A stretch of DNA of 64,000 nt, taken from NCBI RefSeq assembly GCF_020253645.1, contig NZ_JADCBG010000066.1, positions 1-64,000 of the forward strand. The letters run 5' to 3'. Below, piece by piece: positions 1 to 9,130 of this stretch. The notes beneath the pieces are model-generated. The model saw nothing but the letters and a program-made list of their open reading frames with translations, had not been told where the DNA came from and did not search any database. This DNA comes from Phenylobacterium sp. Lineage in GTDB: Bacteria > Pseudomonadota > Alphaproteobacteria > Caulobacterales > Caulobacteraceae. How positions within the stretch are numbered: position 1 is the first letter of the stretch; each line of letters starts with the position of its first letter. The position numbers and the translations under genes were made by a program.

Positions 1-383
1 AGATGTGGAACGAGACCCACAAGATGATCGATCCCGAGATCGCCCTCACCGTCACCTGCGTGCGGGTGCCGGTCATGGTCGGCCATTCGGAGTCGGTGAA
101 CATCGAGTTCCACGAGCCCCTCGACGAGGACGAGGCCCGCGACCTGTTGCGCAACAGCCCGGGTCTGATCGTCATCGATCAGCGGAACGACAAGGGCTAC
201 ATCACGCCCAAGGAGGCCCAGGGCGAGTTCCCGGTCTTCGTCAGCCGCATCCGCCGGGACCCCACCGTCGAGAACGGCCTCAACATGTGGGTCGTGGCCG
301 ACAACCTTCGGAAGGGCGCCGCCCTCAACGCCGTGCAGATCGCCCAGCTCCTCGATGAGCGGGGCCTGATCGGCGCCCGCTGA
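1..383 (+). CDS. asd: Aspartate-semialdehyde dehydrogenase, C-terminal part (cut by window start)
   Basis: The reading frame is open at the left edge and carries the C-terminal third of aspartate-semialdehyde dehydrogenase, which reduces aspartyl phosphate to the semialdehyde in the lysine/DAP, threonine and methionine pathway. The visible part has the family's VTCVRVPVMVGHSESV segment, which includes substrate-binding Arg and catalytic-domain His residues, and the closing stretch WVVADNLRKGAALNAVQIA. The ORF-track Met at base 3 is internal, so the true start lies outside the window. The stop is three bases before the GTG of the next gene. dapF, at the other end of the window, acts later in the same pathway. 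Confidence 0.95.
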   Translation, partial: MWNETHKMIDPEIALTVTCVRVPVMVGHSESVNIEFHEPLDEDEARDLLRNSPGLIVIDQRNDKGYITPKEAQGEFPVFVSRIRRDPTVENGLNMWVVADNLRKGAALNAVQIAQLLDERGLIGAR

Positions 384-386
384 CGG

Positions 387-1298
387 GTGGTCGGGGAGGG
401 CTCGCCTTCGACTGAAAGCGCCTCCCGGGCCGCCTTGGGCGCGGGGGTTCTGTGTTATCTCTTCTGGGGCTTTTCACCCCTTTTCTTCCAGGCCATGGGC
501 CGGCTGGGCGCAGACTCCTGGGAGATCCTCGCCCACCGGGCGGTCTGGGGAACCCTGGCCGCCTGGGTCTTCGTCGTCCTCGCCCGCCAGGGCGCCCAGG
601 TGGCGGCGGTCCTGCGCTCTCCCCGGCTTCTGGGGATGCTCGCCCTGTCGGCCCTCCTGATCGGCGGCAACTGGGCCCTCTATGTCTGGGGCGTCAACGC
701 CGGTCGGGTCCTGGAGAGCAGCCTCGGCTACTATCTCACCCCCCTCCTGAACATGGCCGCCGGGGCGCTGATCTTCCGCGAGCGCTTCGACGCCCTGGGG
801 CTCGGCGCCATCGTCCTGGCCGGGATCGGTGTGGCCCTTCAGGGTGTGGCCCTGGGGCACTTTCCCTGGATGGCGGTGGTCCTGGCCCTGAGCTTCGGCG
901 CCTACGGCATCGTGCGCAAGCAGGTCCAGGCCGACGCCCAGACCGGCCTCTTCGTCGAGTGTCTCTTTCTGGCGGTCCCCGGCGGGCTCTGGATGGCGTA
1001 CCTGGCCCTGACCGGGCAGGGTCATGTGGATGATTCCCCCGCGGCGGCGGCCTGGCTGCTGGCGGCGGGGCCGATCACCGCCATTCCCCTGGTCCTCTTC
1101 GCCTGGGCGGCCCGGCGCATGCCCCTGTCGGCCATGGGCTTCCTGCAGTTCATCGGCCCGACCCTCGGCTTCGGCATCGGCCTGGCCCAGGGCGAACCTT
1201 TCACCGCCCTCAGGGGCGTATCCTTCGCCTTCATCTGGGCCGGGGCGGCGACCTACATCTTTGGCCTCTGGCGGCGGACCCGAACCCTCGGCGCCTGA
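387..1298 (+). CDS. rarD: EamA-family transporter, RarD type
   Basis: A hydrophobic protein of 303 residues with about ten predicted membrane segments. The N-terminal CYLFWGFSPLFFQAM stretch and the AHRAVWG motif are characteristic of RarD proteins, a branch of the drug/metabolite transporter superfamily named for chloramphenicol sensitivity. The substrate is unknown. The GTG start lies three bases after the asd stop, so the two are probably co-transcribed. The first 15 residues are not hydrophobic, and no strong ribosome binding site was seen. Confidence 0.85.
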   Translation: MVGEGSPSTESASRAALGAGVLCYLFWGFSPLFFQAMGRLGADSWEILAHRAVWGTLAAWVFVVLARQGAQVAAVLRSPRLLGMLALSALLIGGNWALYVWGVNAGRVLESSLGYYLTPLLNMAAGALIFRERFDALGLGAIVLAGIGVALQGVALGHFPWMAVVLALSFGAYGIVRKQVQADAQTGLFVECLFLAVPGGLWMAYLALTGQGHVDDSPAAAAWLLAAGPITAIPLVLFAWAARRMPLSAMGFLQFIGPTLGFGIGLAQGEPFTALRGVSFAFIWAGAATYIFGLWRRTRTLGA

Positions 1299-1397
1299 CG
1301 GGCGCTTGCGTATTCCGCCCCCGCGTCTATCGATGTCCCGCAATGAACGGTCGTCCTCGGGACTTCGGCGACGTCTGTGCATTTCCGGAGGAATTCC

Positions 1398-2636
1398 ATG
1401 GCCCGCACCCAGTTCGGCGCCTTCCTGGCGCCCCACCATCCCATCGGCGAGCATCCCCGGCTCCAGTTCCGGAACGACATCAAGTTCGCCGTGCGGCTCG
1501 AGGAGCTGGGCTTCGACGAGTTCTGGGTGGGCGAGCACCATTCCACCGGCTGGGAGATGATCGCCTCCCCCGAGCTCTTCCTCGCCGCCGTCGGCGAGCA
1601 TACCGGCCGGATCCGGCTGGGGACGGGGGTGATCTCCCTGCCCTACCACCACCCCTTCAACGTCGCCCAGCGCATGGTGCAGCTGGACTACATGACCGGC
1701 GGGCGGGTGATCCTCGGCACCGGCCCCGGCGCCCTGCCCTCCGACGCCCACACCCTGGGCATCGATCCCATGACCCAGCGCGACCGGCAGGACGAGGCCA
1801 TCGGCGTGATCAAGCGCCTGCTGGCCGGCGAGCGGGTCACCCACGAGAGCGAGTGGTTCACCCTGCGCGATGCGCGCCTCCAGCTCCTGCCCCTGCAGGA
1901 GGAGATGGAGATGGTGGCGGCCTCCTCCGTCAGCCCCTCGGGCATGACCCTGGCCGGCAAGCATGGCATGGGCGTCCTGTCCATCGGCTCCAACTCCGAG
2001 GCGGGCCTCGCCGCCCTGCCCACCCAGTGGGGCTTCGCCGAGGAGGCCGCCGCCAAGTCGGGCAAGGTCATCGACCGCAAGAACTGGCGGGTCCTGATGT
2101 CATGGCACATCGCCGAGACCCGCGAGGAGGCCCGGGCCCAGGCGGCCAAGGGCCTGATGCACTGGCACAACGAGTACCAGGTCGGCACCCTGATGCGGCC
2201 CGGCGCGGCGCCGTTTATCTCGCCGGAACAAGCGCTTGAGCAGACCGTCGATGTCGAGGGCGCGGCCGCCGTCATCGGCACGCCGGATGACCTGGTGGCC
2301 GCCATCCGCAAGCTCCAGGCCAGCTCCGGCGGCTTCGGCGTGGTGCTCGGCTTCGTCCACGACTGGGCCAACCGCGAGAACACCCTGCGCAGCTGGGACC
2401 TGGTCGGCCGCTACGTCATCCCCGAGATCAACGGCTTCCTCGACGGCTATCGCGACTCCCGAGCCTTCGTGATCGAGAACCGCGAATGGTTCGACCGGGC
2501 CGGCCAGGCGGTGATGAGCAAGATCATGTCGCACGAGGGCGCCGCCGCGGCGCTGAAGGCGGGGATGGAAGCCGGCGTGGCCATGCGCTCGCCCAACGCC
2601 CCCGACCTGAACAAGGCGGCCAAGGGCCTGAAGTAG
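1398..2636 (+). CDS. LLM-class flavin-dependent oxidoreductase (luciferase-like monooxygenase)
   Basis: 412 residues with the bacterial luciferase-like TIM-barrel signature: FDEFWVGEHH near residue 45, then TGRIRLGTGVISLPYHHPFNVAQRMVQLD, typical of FMN/F420-type monooxygenases. I chose the ATG at 1398 because GGAGGA lies seven bases upstream; the GTG at 1377 offered by the ORF track has no such site. The substrate cannot be told. The gene stands alone between rarD and the convergent ahcY. Confidence 0.88.
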   Translation: MARTQFGAFLAPHHPIGEHPRLQFRNDIKFAVRLEELGFDEFWVGEHHSTGWEMIASPELFLAAVGEHTGRIRLGTGVISLPYHHPFNVAQRMVQLDYMTGGRVILGTGPGALPSDAHTLGIDPMTQRDRQDEAIGVIKRLLAGERVTHESEWFTLRDARLQLLPLQEEMEMVAASSVSPSGMTLAGKHGMGVLSIGSNSEAGLAALPTQWGFAEEAAAKSGKVIDRKNWRVLMSWHIAETREEARAQAAKGLMHWHNEYQVGTLMRPGAAPFISPEQALEQTVDVEGAAAVIGTPDDLVAAIRKLQASSGGFGVVLGFVHDWANRENTLRSWDLVGRYVIPEINGFLDGYRDSRAFVIENREWFDRAGQAVMSKIMSHEGAAAALKAGMEAGVAMRSPNAPDLNKAAKGLK

Positions 2637-2647
2637 GGGGTCTCAGG

Positions 2648-2674
2648 GTCGCTTCAGGGTTCCCTCCGGGCGAC
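2648..2674. terminator. Possible terminator hairpin between convergent genes
   Basis: In the 64-bp gap between the LLM gene and ahcY, GTCGC and GCGAC arms flank an inner AGGG-TT-CCCT stem. There is no clear T-run, so termination is only suggested. The position would serve both convergent transcripts. Confidence 0.35.
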
Positions 2675-2700
2675 TGGGGCCAGGAAACGCCCCGGCGCCG

Positions 2701-4092
2701 TCAGTAGCGGTAGTGCTCGGGCTTGAAGGGCCCGGCCACCGGCACGTTGATGTAGGCGGCCTGGTCATCGGTCAGCCGGGTCAGCTTGGCCCCCAGCTTC
2801 TCCAGGTGCAGGAGGGCCACCTTCTCATCGAGGTGCTTGGGCAGGGTGTAGACCTTCTTCTCGTAGGCCTTCCCATTGGTCCACAGCTCGATCTGGGCCA
2901 GGGTCTGGTTGGTGAAGGAGGCGCTCATCACGAAGCTGGGGTGGCCCGTGGCGTTGCCCAGGTTCACCAGCCGGCCCTCGGACAGGACGATGATCTTCTT
3001 GCCGTCCGGGAACTCCACATGGTGGACCTGGTCCTTGATCTTGTCCCAGCGGTAGTTGCGCAGGCCCGCGATCTGGATCTCGGAATCGAAGTGGCCGATG
3101 TTGGCGACGATGGCGTTGTTCTTCATCCGCCGCATGTGGTCGACGGTCAGGACGTCCTTGTTGCCCGTGGCGGTGACGAAGATGTCGGCCTTGTCCGCCA
3201 CGTCCTCCATGGTCTGGACTTCATAGCCCTCCATGGCCGCCTGCAGGGCGCAGATCGGGTCGATCTCGGTGACGATGACCCGGGCGCCGCCGTTGCGCAG
3301 GCTGGCCGCAGAGCCCTTGCCCACGTCGCCATAGCCGAGGACCACGGCGACCTTGCCCGAGAGCATGACGTCCGTGCCCCGGCGGATGGCGTCCACCAGG
3401 CTCTCGCGGCAGCCGTAGAGGTTGTCGAACTTGGACTTGGTGACGCTGTCGTTGACGTTGATGGCCGGGAAGGGCAGCTCGCCCCGCTCGGCCATCTGGT
3501 AGAGGCGGTGGACCCCCGTGGTGGTCTCCTCGGAGACGCCGCCGATGGCGTTGCGGATGGCCGTGTAGAAGCCGGGCTTCTCCTTCAGGTACCGCTTCAT
3601 CACGGTGTAGAGGGCTTCTTCCTCCTCGTTCTGCGGGTTGGCGAGGACCGAGGGGTCCTTCTCGGCCTTGGGGCCCAGCACGCAGAGCAGGGTGGCGTCG
3701 CCGCCATCGTCGAGGATCAGGTTGGGATAGCCGCCGTCGGCCCACTCGAAGATGCGGTGGGCGTAGTCCCAGTACTCCAGCAGGGTCTCGCCCTTCGTGG
3801 CGAAGACCGGCGTGCCGGCGTCGGCGATGGCCGCCGCGGCGTGGTCCTGGGTGGAGAAGATGTTGCACGAGGCCCAGCGCACCTCGGCCCCCAGGGCCTC
3901 CAGGGTCTGGATCAGGACCGCCGTCTGGATGGTCATGTGCAGGGAGCCGGCGATGCGGGCGCCCTTCAGGGGCTGGGAGGGGCCGAACTCGGCGCGCACG
4001 GCCATCAGGCCGGGCATCTCGGTCTCGGCGATCGCGATTTCCTTGCGGCCGAACTCAGCCAGGGAAATGTCCTTCACCACATAGTCGGTCAT
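2701..4092 (-). CDS. ahcY: S-adenosylhomocysteine hydrolase (adenosylhomocysteinase)
   Basis: 463 residues, full length for bacterial AhcY. It hydrolyses S-adenosylhomocysteine to adenosine and homocysteine with a bound NAD, relieving product inhibition of methyltransferases. Visible motifs are GCNIFSTQD-type substrate site ([15 protein letters not shown]), the [13 protein letters not shown] segment with the conserved Lys and Asp, the NAD-binding [13 protein letters not shown], and the C-terminal KPEHYRY. The start ATG is preceded by AAGGA. It has its own promoter and a palindromic operator candidate upstream, described separately, although the CYTH-CHAD gene ends only 88 bases before it in the same direction. 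Confidence 0.97.
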   Translation of the reverse strand: MTDYVVKDISLAEFGRKEIAIAETEMPGLMAVRAEFGPSQPLKGARIAGSLHMTIQTAVLIQTLEALGAEVRWASCNIFSTQDHAAAAIADAGTPVFATKGETLLEYWDYAHRIFEWADGGYPNLILDDGGDATLLCVLGPKAEKDPSVLANPQNEEEEALYTVMKRYLKEKPGFYTAIRNAIGGVSEETTTGVHRLYQMAERGELPFPAINVNDSVTKSKFDNLYGCRESLVDAIRRGTDVMLSGKVAVVLGYGDVGKGSAASLRNGGARVIVTEIDPICALQAAMEGYEVQTMEDVADKADIFVTATGNKDVLTVDHMRRMKNNAIVANIGHFDSEIQIAGLRNYRWDKIKDQVHHVEFPDGKKIIVLSEGRLVNLGNATGHPSFVMSASFTNQTLAQIELWTNGKAYEKKVYTLPKHLDEKVALLHLEKLGAKLTRLTDDQAAYINVPVAGPFKPEHYRY

Positions 4093-4133
4093 GTCGGGAT
4101 TCCTTTCGCGCGCGGCGTCGCAGCTCGGGGAAA

Positions 4134-4162
4134 CCTATAGACCTCAGGCCAGAGTCCTGCAA
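4134..4162 (-). promoter_or_regulatory. Probable ahcY promoter
   Basis: On the minus strand, TTGCAG (4162-4157) and TATAGG (4139-4134) are separated by exactly 17 bases. This places a start site about 34 bases before the ahcY ATG, so the leader would be too short for a SAH or SAM riboswitch. No transcription data are available to me. Confidence 0.55.
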
Positions 4163-4166
4163 CTGG

Positions 4167-4186
4167 ACATAAAGATTGCTTTATGT
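4167..4186. promoter_or_regulatory. Perfect 8-bp inverted repeat upstream of ahcY, candidate operator
   Basis: ACATAAAG-CAAT-CTTTATGT (read on the minus strand) is a perfect inverted repeat with a four-base centre. It is strikingly AT-rich against about 70% GC surroundings. It sits four bases upstream of the ahcY -35 hexamer and overlaps the last codon and stop codon of the CYTH-CHAD gene. A dimeric ArsR-type regulator of methionine-cycle genes such as SahR is the natural candidate, but I cannot confirm the consensus. Confidence 0.55.
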
Positions 4187-5590
4187 GAGGGGTCCGGTCG
4201 AAGTCTCCAGAAGCTGGCGGACCGCCCGTCCCGCCCGGGCGCGGGCGCCCCGGCGGCGGCCCTGCGACGTCAGGCGTTCGGCCTCGCGCCTTGCGGGCCG
4301 GGTCAGGTCCAGGCCCGCAAGGCGCGCCCGGGCGGCTTCGGCGTCATTGTCGGCCCCGAGGGCGTCCTGGGCCTTGCGGAGGGCGGGGACGAGGTCGCTC
4401 CGCAGGCCTCCCCACTGCGGAAGGTCCAGGCTCTCCAGGGCGTAGCGCAGGGCCTTGATGCGCAGCCGAAGGTCGTGACGGCCAGCGGAGTCGAGATCGT
4501 CGAACCGCCGTCCCAGGCGGCGGATCCGCCGCCAGCGCCGCGCCAGGTCCCCGGCCAGGGCGGCGGCCGGCGCGGCGGCGCCCTCGGCCTCCCGCCAGGC
4601 CCCCGCCTCGCCCAGGGCGAGGACGTCCAGAAGCACCCTCCGGGCGGGGGCGGCCTCCAGCCTCCGGACCAGAACGGCAGCGGCCGCCTGACGCGCGGCC
4701 CCGAGCTCTGCGAAGAGGACCCCGGCCGGATCGGCGGCGGCGCGCAGGACGTCCAGCTCCCGGGTGGCGGCGCAGGCGCGGGCCAGGTCGCGCAGTCCCC
4801 GCCGGACCGCCGTCGTCTCCGAAGGCCGAAGCCGCCGGCGGAAGACGGCCAGCAGACTCCGGAGGCGCCGGAGCGCCACCCTCAGGCCATGAACCGCCTC
4901 GGGGGCGGGATCCGCCCCGGCCGCCTGAATCCGGGCGCATGCGTCCGACAGGGCCGATAGCAGGGCGCGCCGGAGCGCCTCGCCGGAGGCGAGGCCGGCG
5001 GGCGGAGGGACCGAGACTTCGCCGCCGGCCAGCCGGTAACCGCGGTCGGACTTGGACCGGAGGGAGAGGGTCAGGGGAAGGTCGGCGGCGAGGTCGACGG
5101 CGAGGGCGAAGAGGTCGCGCACATCGCCGGAGATCAGCTCAAGCTCGGCCTCGCAGACGATGTCCCGCGCCCCGTCCGCGAGAATCTCGCCCTGGTCGAG
5201 CGCCAGTTCGATCCGCGACCCGCCCCGGAGCACCTCGCAGGCGCGCCGTCGCACCTGGACGGTGAAGCGGGGGATGAGGCTTCCGGTCTCCCCGTCCGAA
5301 AGCAGGGCCCGCAGATCGTCGCCGTCCAGGTTCAGCCGGCCCGGCGAGGTCTCCACCTCCGCTTCGCGGCGGGCCAGCCCCGTCCCGCTCTTCAGGGTCT
5401 GGACGGTGCGCCCCGAGTCGTCGGTCCGAAGCCTCAGGGCGGCCCCCCGGGCGGCGAGGGCGTCCCCGGGGGTGTCGTAATAGACCGACACCAGGCGGCG
5501 GTCCCGGCCGGGCCCGGTGAAGACGCGGGCGGCAAGGGCCTCCAGGGTCCCGGCCGTACAGGCGAACTTGATCTCCACCTCGGGCGTCAT
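4181..5590 (-). CDS. CYTH and CHAD domain-containing protein
   Basis: 469 residues. The N-terminal half is a CYTH (triphosphate tunnel metalloenzyme) domain opening with EVEIKF, the ExExK-like signature, followed by VYYDTP and ALRLRTD. The C-terminal half is a CHAD helical domain rich in Arg and His (VHGLRVALRRLRSLLAVFRRRL near residue 255; HDLRLRIKALRYALE near 400). Such proteins are linked to inorganic polyphosphate: the CYTH part can hydrolyse triphosphate and CHAD binds polyphosphate. The gene follows ptsH by 13 bases, so it may be the last cistron of the chvI-chvG-hprK-EIIA-ptsH run. Its function here is inferred from domains only. Confidence 0.88.
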   Translation of the reverse strand: MTPEVEIKFACTAGTLEALAARVFTGPGRDRRLVSVYYDTPGDALAARGAALRLRTDDSGRTVQTLKSGTGLARREAEVETSPGRLNLDGDDLRALLSDGETGSLIPRFTVQVRRRACEVLRGGSRIELALDQGEILADGARDIVCEAELELISGDVRDLFALAVDLAADLPLTLSLRSKSDRGYRLAGGEVSVPPPAGLASGEALRRALLSALSDACARIQAAGADPAPEAVHGLRVALRRLRSLLAVFRRRLRPSETTAVRRGLRDLARACAATRELDVLRAAADPAGVLFAELGAARQAAAAVLVRRLEAAPARRVLLDVLALGEAGAWREAEGAAAPAAALAGDLARRWRRIRRLGRRFDDLDSAGRHDLRLRIKALRYALESLDLPQWGGLRSDLVPALRKAQDALGADNDAEAARARLAGLDLTRPARREAERLTSQGRRRGARARAGRAVRQLLETSTGPLT

Positions 5591-5603
5591 GACCCCTCCG
5601 GGG

Positions 5604-5876
5604 CTATTCGTCTTCTCCGAAACGCGCAGCGACCAGGGCGACCAGGGCGGCGATCGCCGCCTCGGCGTCAGCGCCCCTGGCGCTGATGTCGATGCAGCAG
5701 CCGGGCCCGGCCGCCAGCATCATGAGGCCCATGATGGATCTTGCGTCCACCTCGGCGCCGTCCTTGGCGACACGGATGTCGGCCTTGAAGGCCGAGGCGG
5801 TCTTGACGAACTTGGCGGAGGCGCGGGCGTGGAGGCCGCGCTTGTTGATGATCTCGACCCTCGCCTCGGCCGTCAC
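5604..5876 (-). CDS. ptsH: HPr-family phosphocarrier protein
   Basis: 90 residues, the normal size of HPr. NKRGLHARASAKF holds the phosphorylatable His at residue 16, and EVDARSIMGLMMLA holds Ser47, the site HPr kinase would use. The Pro usual after HAR is Ala here. I placed the start at the GTG at 5876 because it overlaps the EIIA stop (GTGA) and begins just before the first conserved strand; the ORF-track Met would add 28 unlikely residues. With EIIA and HprK but no sugar permease nearby, it probably works in a regulatory phosphorelay. Confidence 0.92.
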   Translation of the reverse strand: MTAEARVEIINKRGLHARASAKFVKTASAFKADIRVAKDGAEVDARSIMGLMMLAAGPGCCIDISARGADAEAAIAALVALVAARFGEDE

Positions 5877-6277
5877 TTGTCCCCCGCCAGGACGTAGGAG
5901 GCGACGGAGATGTATTTCCGCCCGGCCTCCTGGGCCTGGGCCACGCAGTCGGCCAGACACAGCCGCGACCGCACGCTGGCCAGCTTGATCAGCATGGGCA
6001 GGTTGAGCCCGGCGATCACCTCGGCCCGGGTCTCTTCCATCACGGAGATGGCGAGGTTGGAGGGCGTGCCGCCGAACATGTCCGTCAGGAGGATGACGCC
6101 CTGGCCCGCCTCCACCCTGCGGCAGGCGGCGAGAATGTCGCGCCGGCGCTGCTCCATGTCGTCCTCGGGCCCGATGCAGATGGCCGAAATCCCCGACTGG
6201 GGCCCGACCACATGTTCCATGGCCAGGAGAAACTCCTCGGCGAGACGGCCGTGGGTCACGATGACGAGGCCGATCAT
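5873..6277 (-). CDS. PTS mannose-type EIIA component
   Basis: 134 residues beginning MIGLVIVTHGRLAEE, where His9 is the phospho-accepting residue of mannose-family EIIA domains. GVILLTDMFGGTPSN near residue 60 is the other hallmark. I set the start at the ATG at 6277; the ORF-track start adds 30 basic residues that overlap hprK. It lies ten bases after the hprK stop and its own stop overlaps the ptsH start, so the three are translationally linked. No EIIB, EIIC or EIID is in the window, which points to a regulatory role. Confidence 0.93.
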   Translation of the reverse strand: MIGLVIVTHGRLAEEFLLAMEHVVGPQSGISAICIGPEDDMEQRRRDILAACRRVEAGQGVILLTDMFGGTPSNLAISVMEETRAEVIAGLNLPMLIKLASVRSRLCLADCVAQAQEAGRKYISVASYVLAGDK

Positions 6278-6287
6278 GAGAAGGCTT

Positions 6288-6779
6288 TCAAGGGGCTGTC
6301 TCACCCGTTGCAGGCGCCCGCGGCGCCGGAAGGCGATCTTGATACGACTCTTCCGGCCCGGCTCCAAGACGGCAAAGCGCTTCCTGCAGCCGGTGTGGCG
6401 CCGAGGCGTCTGTCAGGCGCAGGCGAAGGCGGGGAACCGCGACGCCGGCCAGGATCAGGACCTCCGGCTCGGGCATCCTCTCCGGCGTTCCCGCCTCCAT
6501 GACGAGGTCGATCCGGCAGAAGTCGAGGGCCGGCGTGCGCAAGACGCCCTGGCCCCGGATCTCCAGCAGCTCGCGAAGGGGGTCGGCCGCCCGCCCGAAG
6601 AGATGTCCGCCGCTGGACCAGACCAGGGTCCTGTCGTCGGCGACCAGCCGGAACCCCATGCCAAGGGCGCGGAGGGCGAGGTCGCTCTTGCCTGACCCCG
6701 AGGGCCCGAGAACGAGAGCCCCGCGCCAGCGTCCCCCCGCCCGCAGCGCCAGCAGCCCCGCGTGAAGGACCGGGCTCAA
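6288..6779 (-). CDS. hprK: HPr kinase/phosphorylase, short alphaproteobacterial form
   Basis: About 163 residues, roughly half the length of Firmicutes HprK: the N-terminal domain is absent and only the kinase domain remains. GALVLGPSGSGKSDLALR is the Walker A loop and GFRLVADDRTLVW the following conserved Asp-Asp stretch. The kinase phosphorylates the HPr serine. The start is the TTG at 6779, which overlaps the chvG stop as TTGA and precedes the first conserved strand; the Met given by the ORF track lies well inside chvG. The order chvI-chvG-hprK-EIIA-ptsH suggests a shared signalling operon. Confidence 0.88.
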   Translation of the reverse strand: MSPVLHAGLLALRAGGRWRGALVLGPSGSGKSDLALRALGMGFRLVADDRTLVWSSGGHLFGRAADPLRELLEIRGQGVLRTPALDFCRIDLVMEAGTPERMPEPEVLILAGVAVPRLRLRLTDASAPHRLQEALCRLGAGPEESYQDRLPAPRAPATGETAP

Positions 6780-8347
6780 GACCGGGACCTCAGGGGAAGA
6801 CGCACGACGAAACGCGCGCCCAGCCTCTCGCCGTCGGGGCCGATCCGGTTTTCGGCCCAAAGAACCCCGCCCTGTGTCTCGACGATCTGGCGGGCGATGG
6901 ACAGGCCGAGGCCGGAGTTCCCGCCGAACGCCGCGCCGGGGGGGCGGGAGGTGTAGAACCGCTGGAAGATGGTCTCCAGGTTCTCCGGCGGTATGCCCGG
7001 GCCGTCGTCATCCACCCGCACCTCGGCCCAGCCGCCCTCGCGGACCAGGGACAGGCGGACGGTCGCCTCCGGCGGGCTGAAGGACCGGGCGTTGTCGACC
7101 AGGTTGCGGAACACCTGGCCGGCGGGCCCCTCGCGCCCCAGGACGGGCGTGTCCCCTTCCGCACCCTCGAGCGTCACCTGCGGCTCACCCTCCCGGCGGG
7201 ATGCGGCGTAGGTCTGGACGATGTCCTCGAGAAGCCGACCAAGGTCGAAGGGCCTCGGCGTCTCCCGGGACAGCTCTGCATCGAGCCGGGAGGCGTTGGA
7301 GATGTCGGTCACCAGCCTGTCCATCCGCTGGATGTCCTGGCGGATGATCCCGTTCAGACGCGCCCGGGCCTCCGGATCGGACACCAGGTCGAGGGTCTCC
7401 ACCGCCGAGCGCAGGGAGGTCAGGGGGTTGCGGATCTCATGGGCGACATCGGCGGCGAAACGCTCGATGGCGCCCATCCTCTCGGACTGGGCGTCGGTCA
7501 TGGCCTCCAGGGCCCGGGTCAGGTCGCCCAGCTCGTCCTTTCGCCGGGAGAGGTCGGGAAGGGAGATGGAGCGGACCCGGGACAGGCGGACCCGGTCGGC
7601 GGCGCGCGCCAGCCGCCGTACGGGCAGGGCGATGAGGCTCGCCAGAAGGGTCGAGGACAGGAGCGCCACCCCGACCGACAGAAGGATGAACGGGGCGAGG
7701 GCCGCCCTCTGCCGGGCGATGATGCTGTCGACATCATCGGCCTCGACGGTCAGGACGCCCAGGACGGCCTGGACATGCCGGACGGGAAAGGAGACCGAGA
7801 CCACGCGCCCCTCCGGGTCGGCGCGCCGGACGCCCGAGACGCGTCGTCCCTCGAGGGCCTGGCGGACCTCGGACCGCAGGGCCTCCTGCCCCGGAGTGGC
7901 GGCGGACCGCTCTTCCGTCGTCTCCCGCGCGGCGCCCCTGGGACGGACCGGCGGCAGGGGTTTCTGTTCCACCCGGTCCGCGATCCAGTCGCTGTCCGCG
8001 ATGAGCTGCCCCTCGGCGTCGAAGAGCCGCGCCCTCTGGACGCCGGGGTTGGCCAGAAGCCGCAGGATCTCGCTGGCCTGGGCGACGTCGAGGGCGGGAA
8101 CGGGCTCGCCCACCGTGGCCGCCTGGTCGATCAGGGTGGCGATCAGCTCGCCCTGGGTGGTGAGGCTGTCGATCCTAGCCTCCACCAGCCCCCGTCGCAG
8201 TTCATTGAGGACCAGCGAGCCGACGATCAGGATCGCCAGGCCCAGCAGGTTGAGAGCCAGAATCAGCCGGACAAGCCGCGACGAGGGGGGCCCGCGCCAA
8301 AGGCGACGGGGCGGCTCAGGACTCGCGGTACCGGTATCCGACGCCAT
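6776..8347 (-). CDS. chvG: Sensor histidine kinase ChvG
   Basis: 523 residues. Membrane segments near residues 25-49 and 218-242 flank a periplasmic sensor domain; a HAMP-like linker follows, then the H-box [13 protein letters not shown] with His303, and the ATPase motifs VDDDGPGIP and [14 protein letters not shown]. ChvG/ExoS kinases respond to acid or envelope stress and phosphorylate ChvI. I chose the ATG at 8347, which overlaps the 3' end of chvI by 32 bases, because residues upstream of it in the ORF are an antisense-like extension. Confidence 0.93.
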   Translation of the reverse strand: MASDTGTASPEPPRRLWRGPPSSRLVRLILALNLLGLAILIVGSLVLNELRRGLVEARIDSLTTQGELIATLIDQAATVGEPVPALDVAQASEILRLLANPGVQRARLFDAEGQLIADSDWIADRVEQKPLPPVRPRGAARETTEERSAATPGQEALRSEVRQALEGRRVSGVRRADPEGRVVSVSFPVRHVQAVLGVLTVEADDVDSIIARQRAALAPFILLSVGVALLSSTLLASLIALPVRRLARAADRVRLSRVRSISLPDLSRRKDELGDLTRALEAMTDAQSERMGAIERFAADVAHEIRNPLTSLRSAVETLDLVSDPEARARLNGIIRQDIQRMDRLVTDISNASRLDAELSRETPRPFDLGRLLEDIVQTYAASRREGEPQVTLEGAEGDTPVLGREGPAGQVFRNLVDNARSFSPPEATVRLSLVREGGWAEVRVDDDGPGIPPENLETIFQRFYTSRPPGAAFGGNSGLGLSIARQIVETQGGVLWAENRIGPDGERLGARFVVRLPLRSRS

Positions 8348-9020
8348 AGAGGGTTTCGATCGCGTCGAAATCGGGGTCGACCTCCCGGAACTTGCGCCGC
8401 ATGCGCTTGATGTGACTGTCGATGGTGCGGTCATCGACATAGACCTGATCGTCGTAGGCCGCGTCCATCAGGTTGTCCCGGCTTTTCACGAAGCCCGGCC
8501 GCTGCGCCAGGGCCTGGATCAGCAGAAACTCCGTCACCGTCAGCTTCACCGGAAGCCCGTTCCAGAGACAGTCGTGGCGGCCGGGGTCCAGGGTCAGCCG
8601 GCCGCGCCGGAGGGCCCGCGAGGCGACCTCCGAGGCGTCCTCCTCCTCGGGGGCCCCGGCGCCGGCCCGGCGCAGCACCGCCTTGACCCTCTCGATCAGG
8701 AGCCTCTGGCTGAAAGGCTTGTGCATGTAGTCGTCGGCGCCGAGGTTGAAGCCGAGCAGCTCGTCGATCTCGTCGTCCTTGGAGGTCAGGATGATGACCG
8801 GAACATCCGAGGTGCGGCGCAGCCGGCGAAGCACCTCCATGCCATCCATCCGCGGCATCTTGACGTCGAGAATGACCAGGTCCGGCGGATCGTTCTCAAG
8901 GGCCGCGAGCCCCGACGCTCCGTCGTGATAGGCCTTTACGGCGTGCCCCTGGCTCTCAAGCGCAAGGCTCACCGAAGTCACGATGTTTTCGTCGTCATCC
9001 ACCAGGGTGATCCGGGCCAT
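8316..9020 (-). CDS. chvI: Response regulator ChvI, OmpR family
   Basis: 234 residues: a receiver domain with acidic pocket VDDDE and phospho-acceptor Asp in [13 protein letters not shown], the conserved Lys in YMHKPFS, then a C-terminal winged helix ending [24 protein letters not shown] and GVGYRY. It is the partner of the overlapping chvG and the first gene of the run leading to ptsH. CTAGGGTC (9060-9053, minus) lies about 33 bases before its ATG and may be a -10 element. Confidence 0.95.
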   Translation of the reverse strand: MARITLVDDDENIVTSVSLALESQGHAVKAYHDGASGLAALENDPPDLVILDVKMPRMDGMEVLRRLRRTSDVPVIILTSKDDEIDELLGFNLGADDYMHKPFSQRLLIERVKAVLRRAGAGAPEEEDASEVASRALRRGRLTLDPGRHDCLWNGLPVKLTVTEFLLIQALAQRPGFVKSRDNLMDAAYDDQVYVDDRTIDSHIKRMRRKFREVDPDFDAIETLYGVGYRYRES

Positions 9021-9130
9021 GGCTCGCGTCTGTTCTGTTTCGTCGCCGACTCGACCCTAGTGCCTGATCGGTCCGGATGGAACCATCTCGACGCCCCGCG
9101 GGGGCGCCTTTCGCCCGGGCGGGCGGGCCC

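Noticed and set aside
474-1964. Long minus-strand ORF of 496 codons opposite rarD and the LLM gene
   Set aside because: Composition is low-complexity Gly/Arg/His/Pro typical of antisense frames in 70% GC DNA, and both strands opposite carry clear protein families.
4093-4133. SAH or SAM riboswitch before ahcY
   Set aside because: The predicted leader is only about 34 bases and lacks the needed pairing; the palindrome lies upstream of the promoter, so DNA-level control is more likely.
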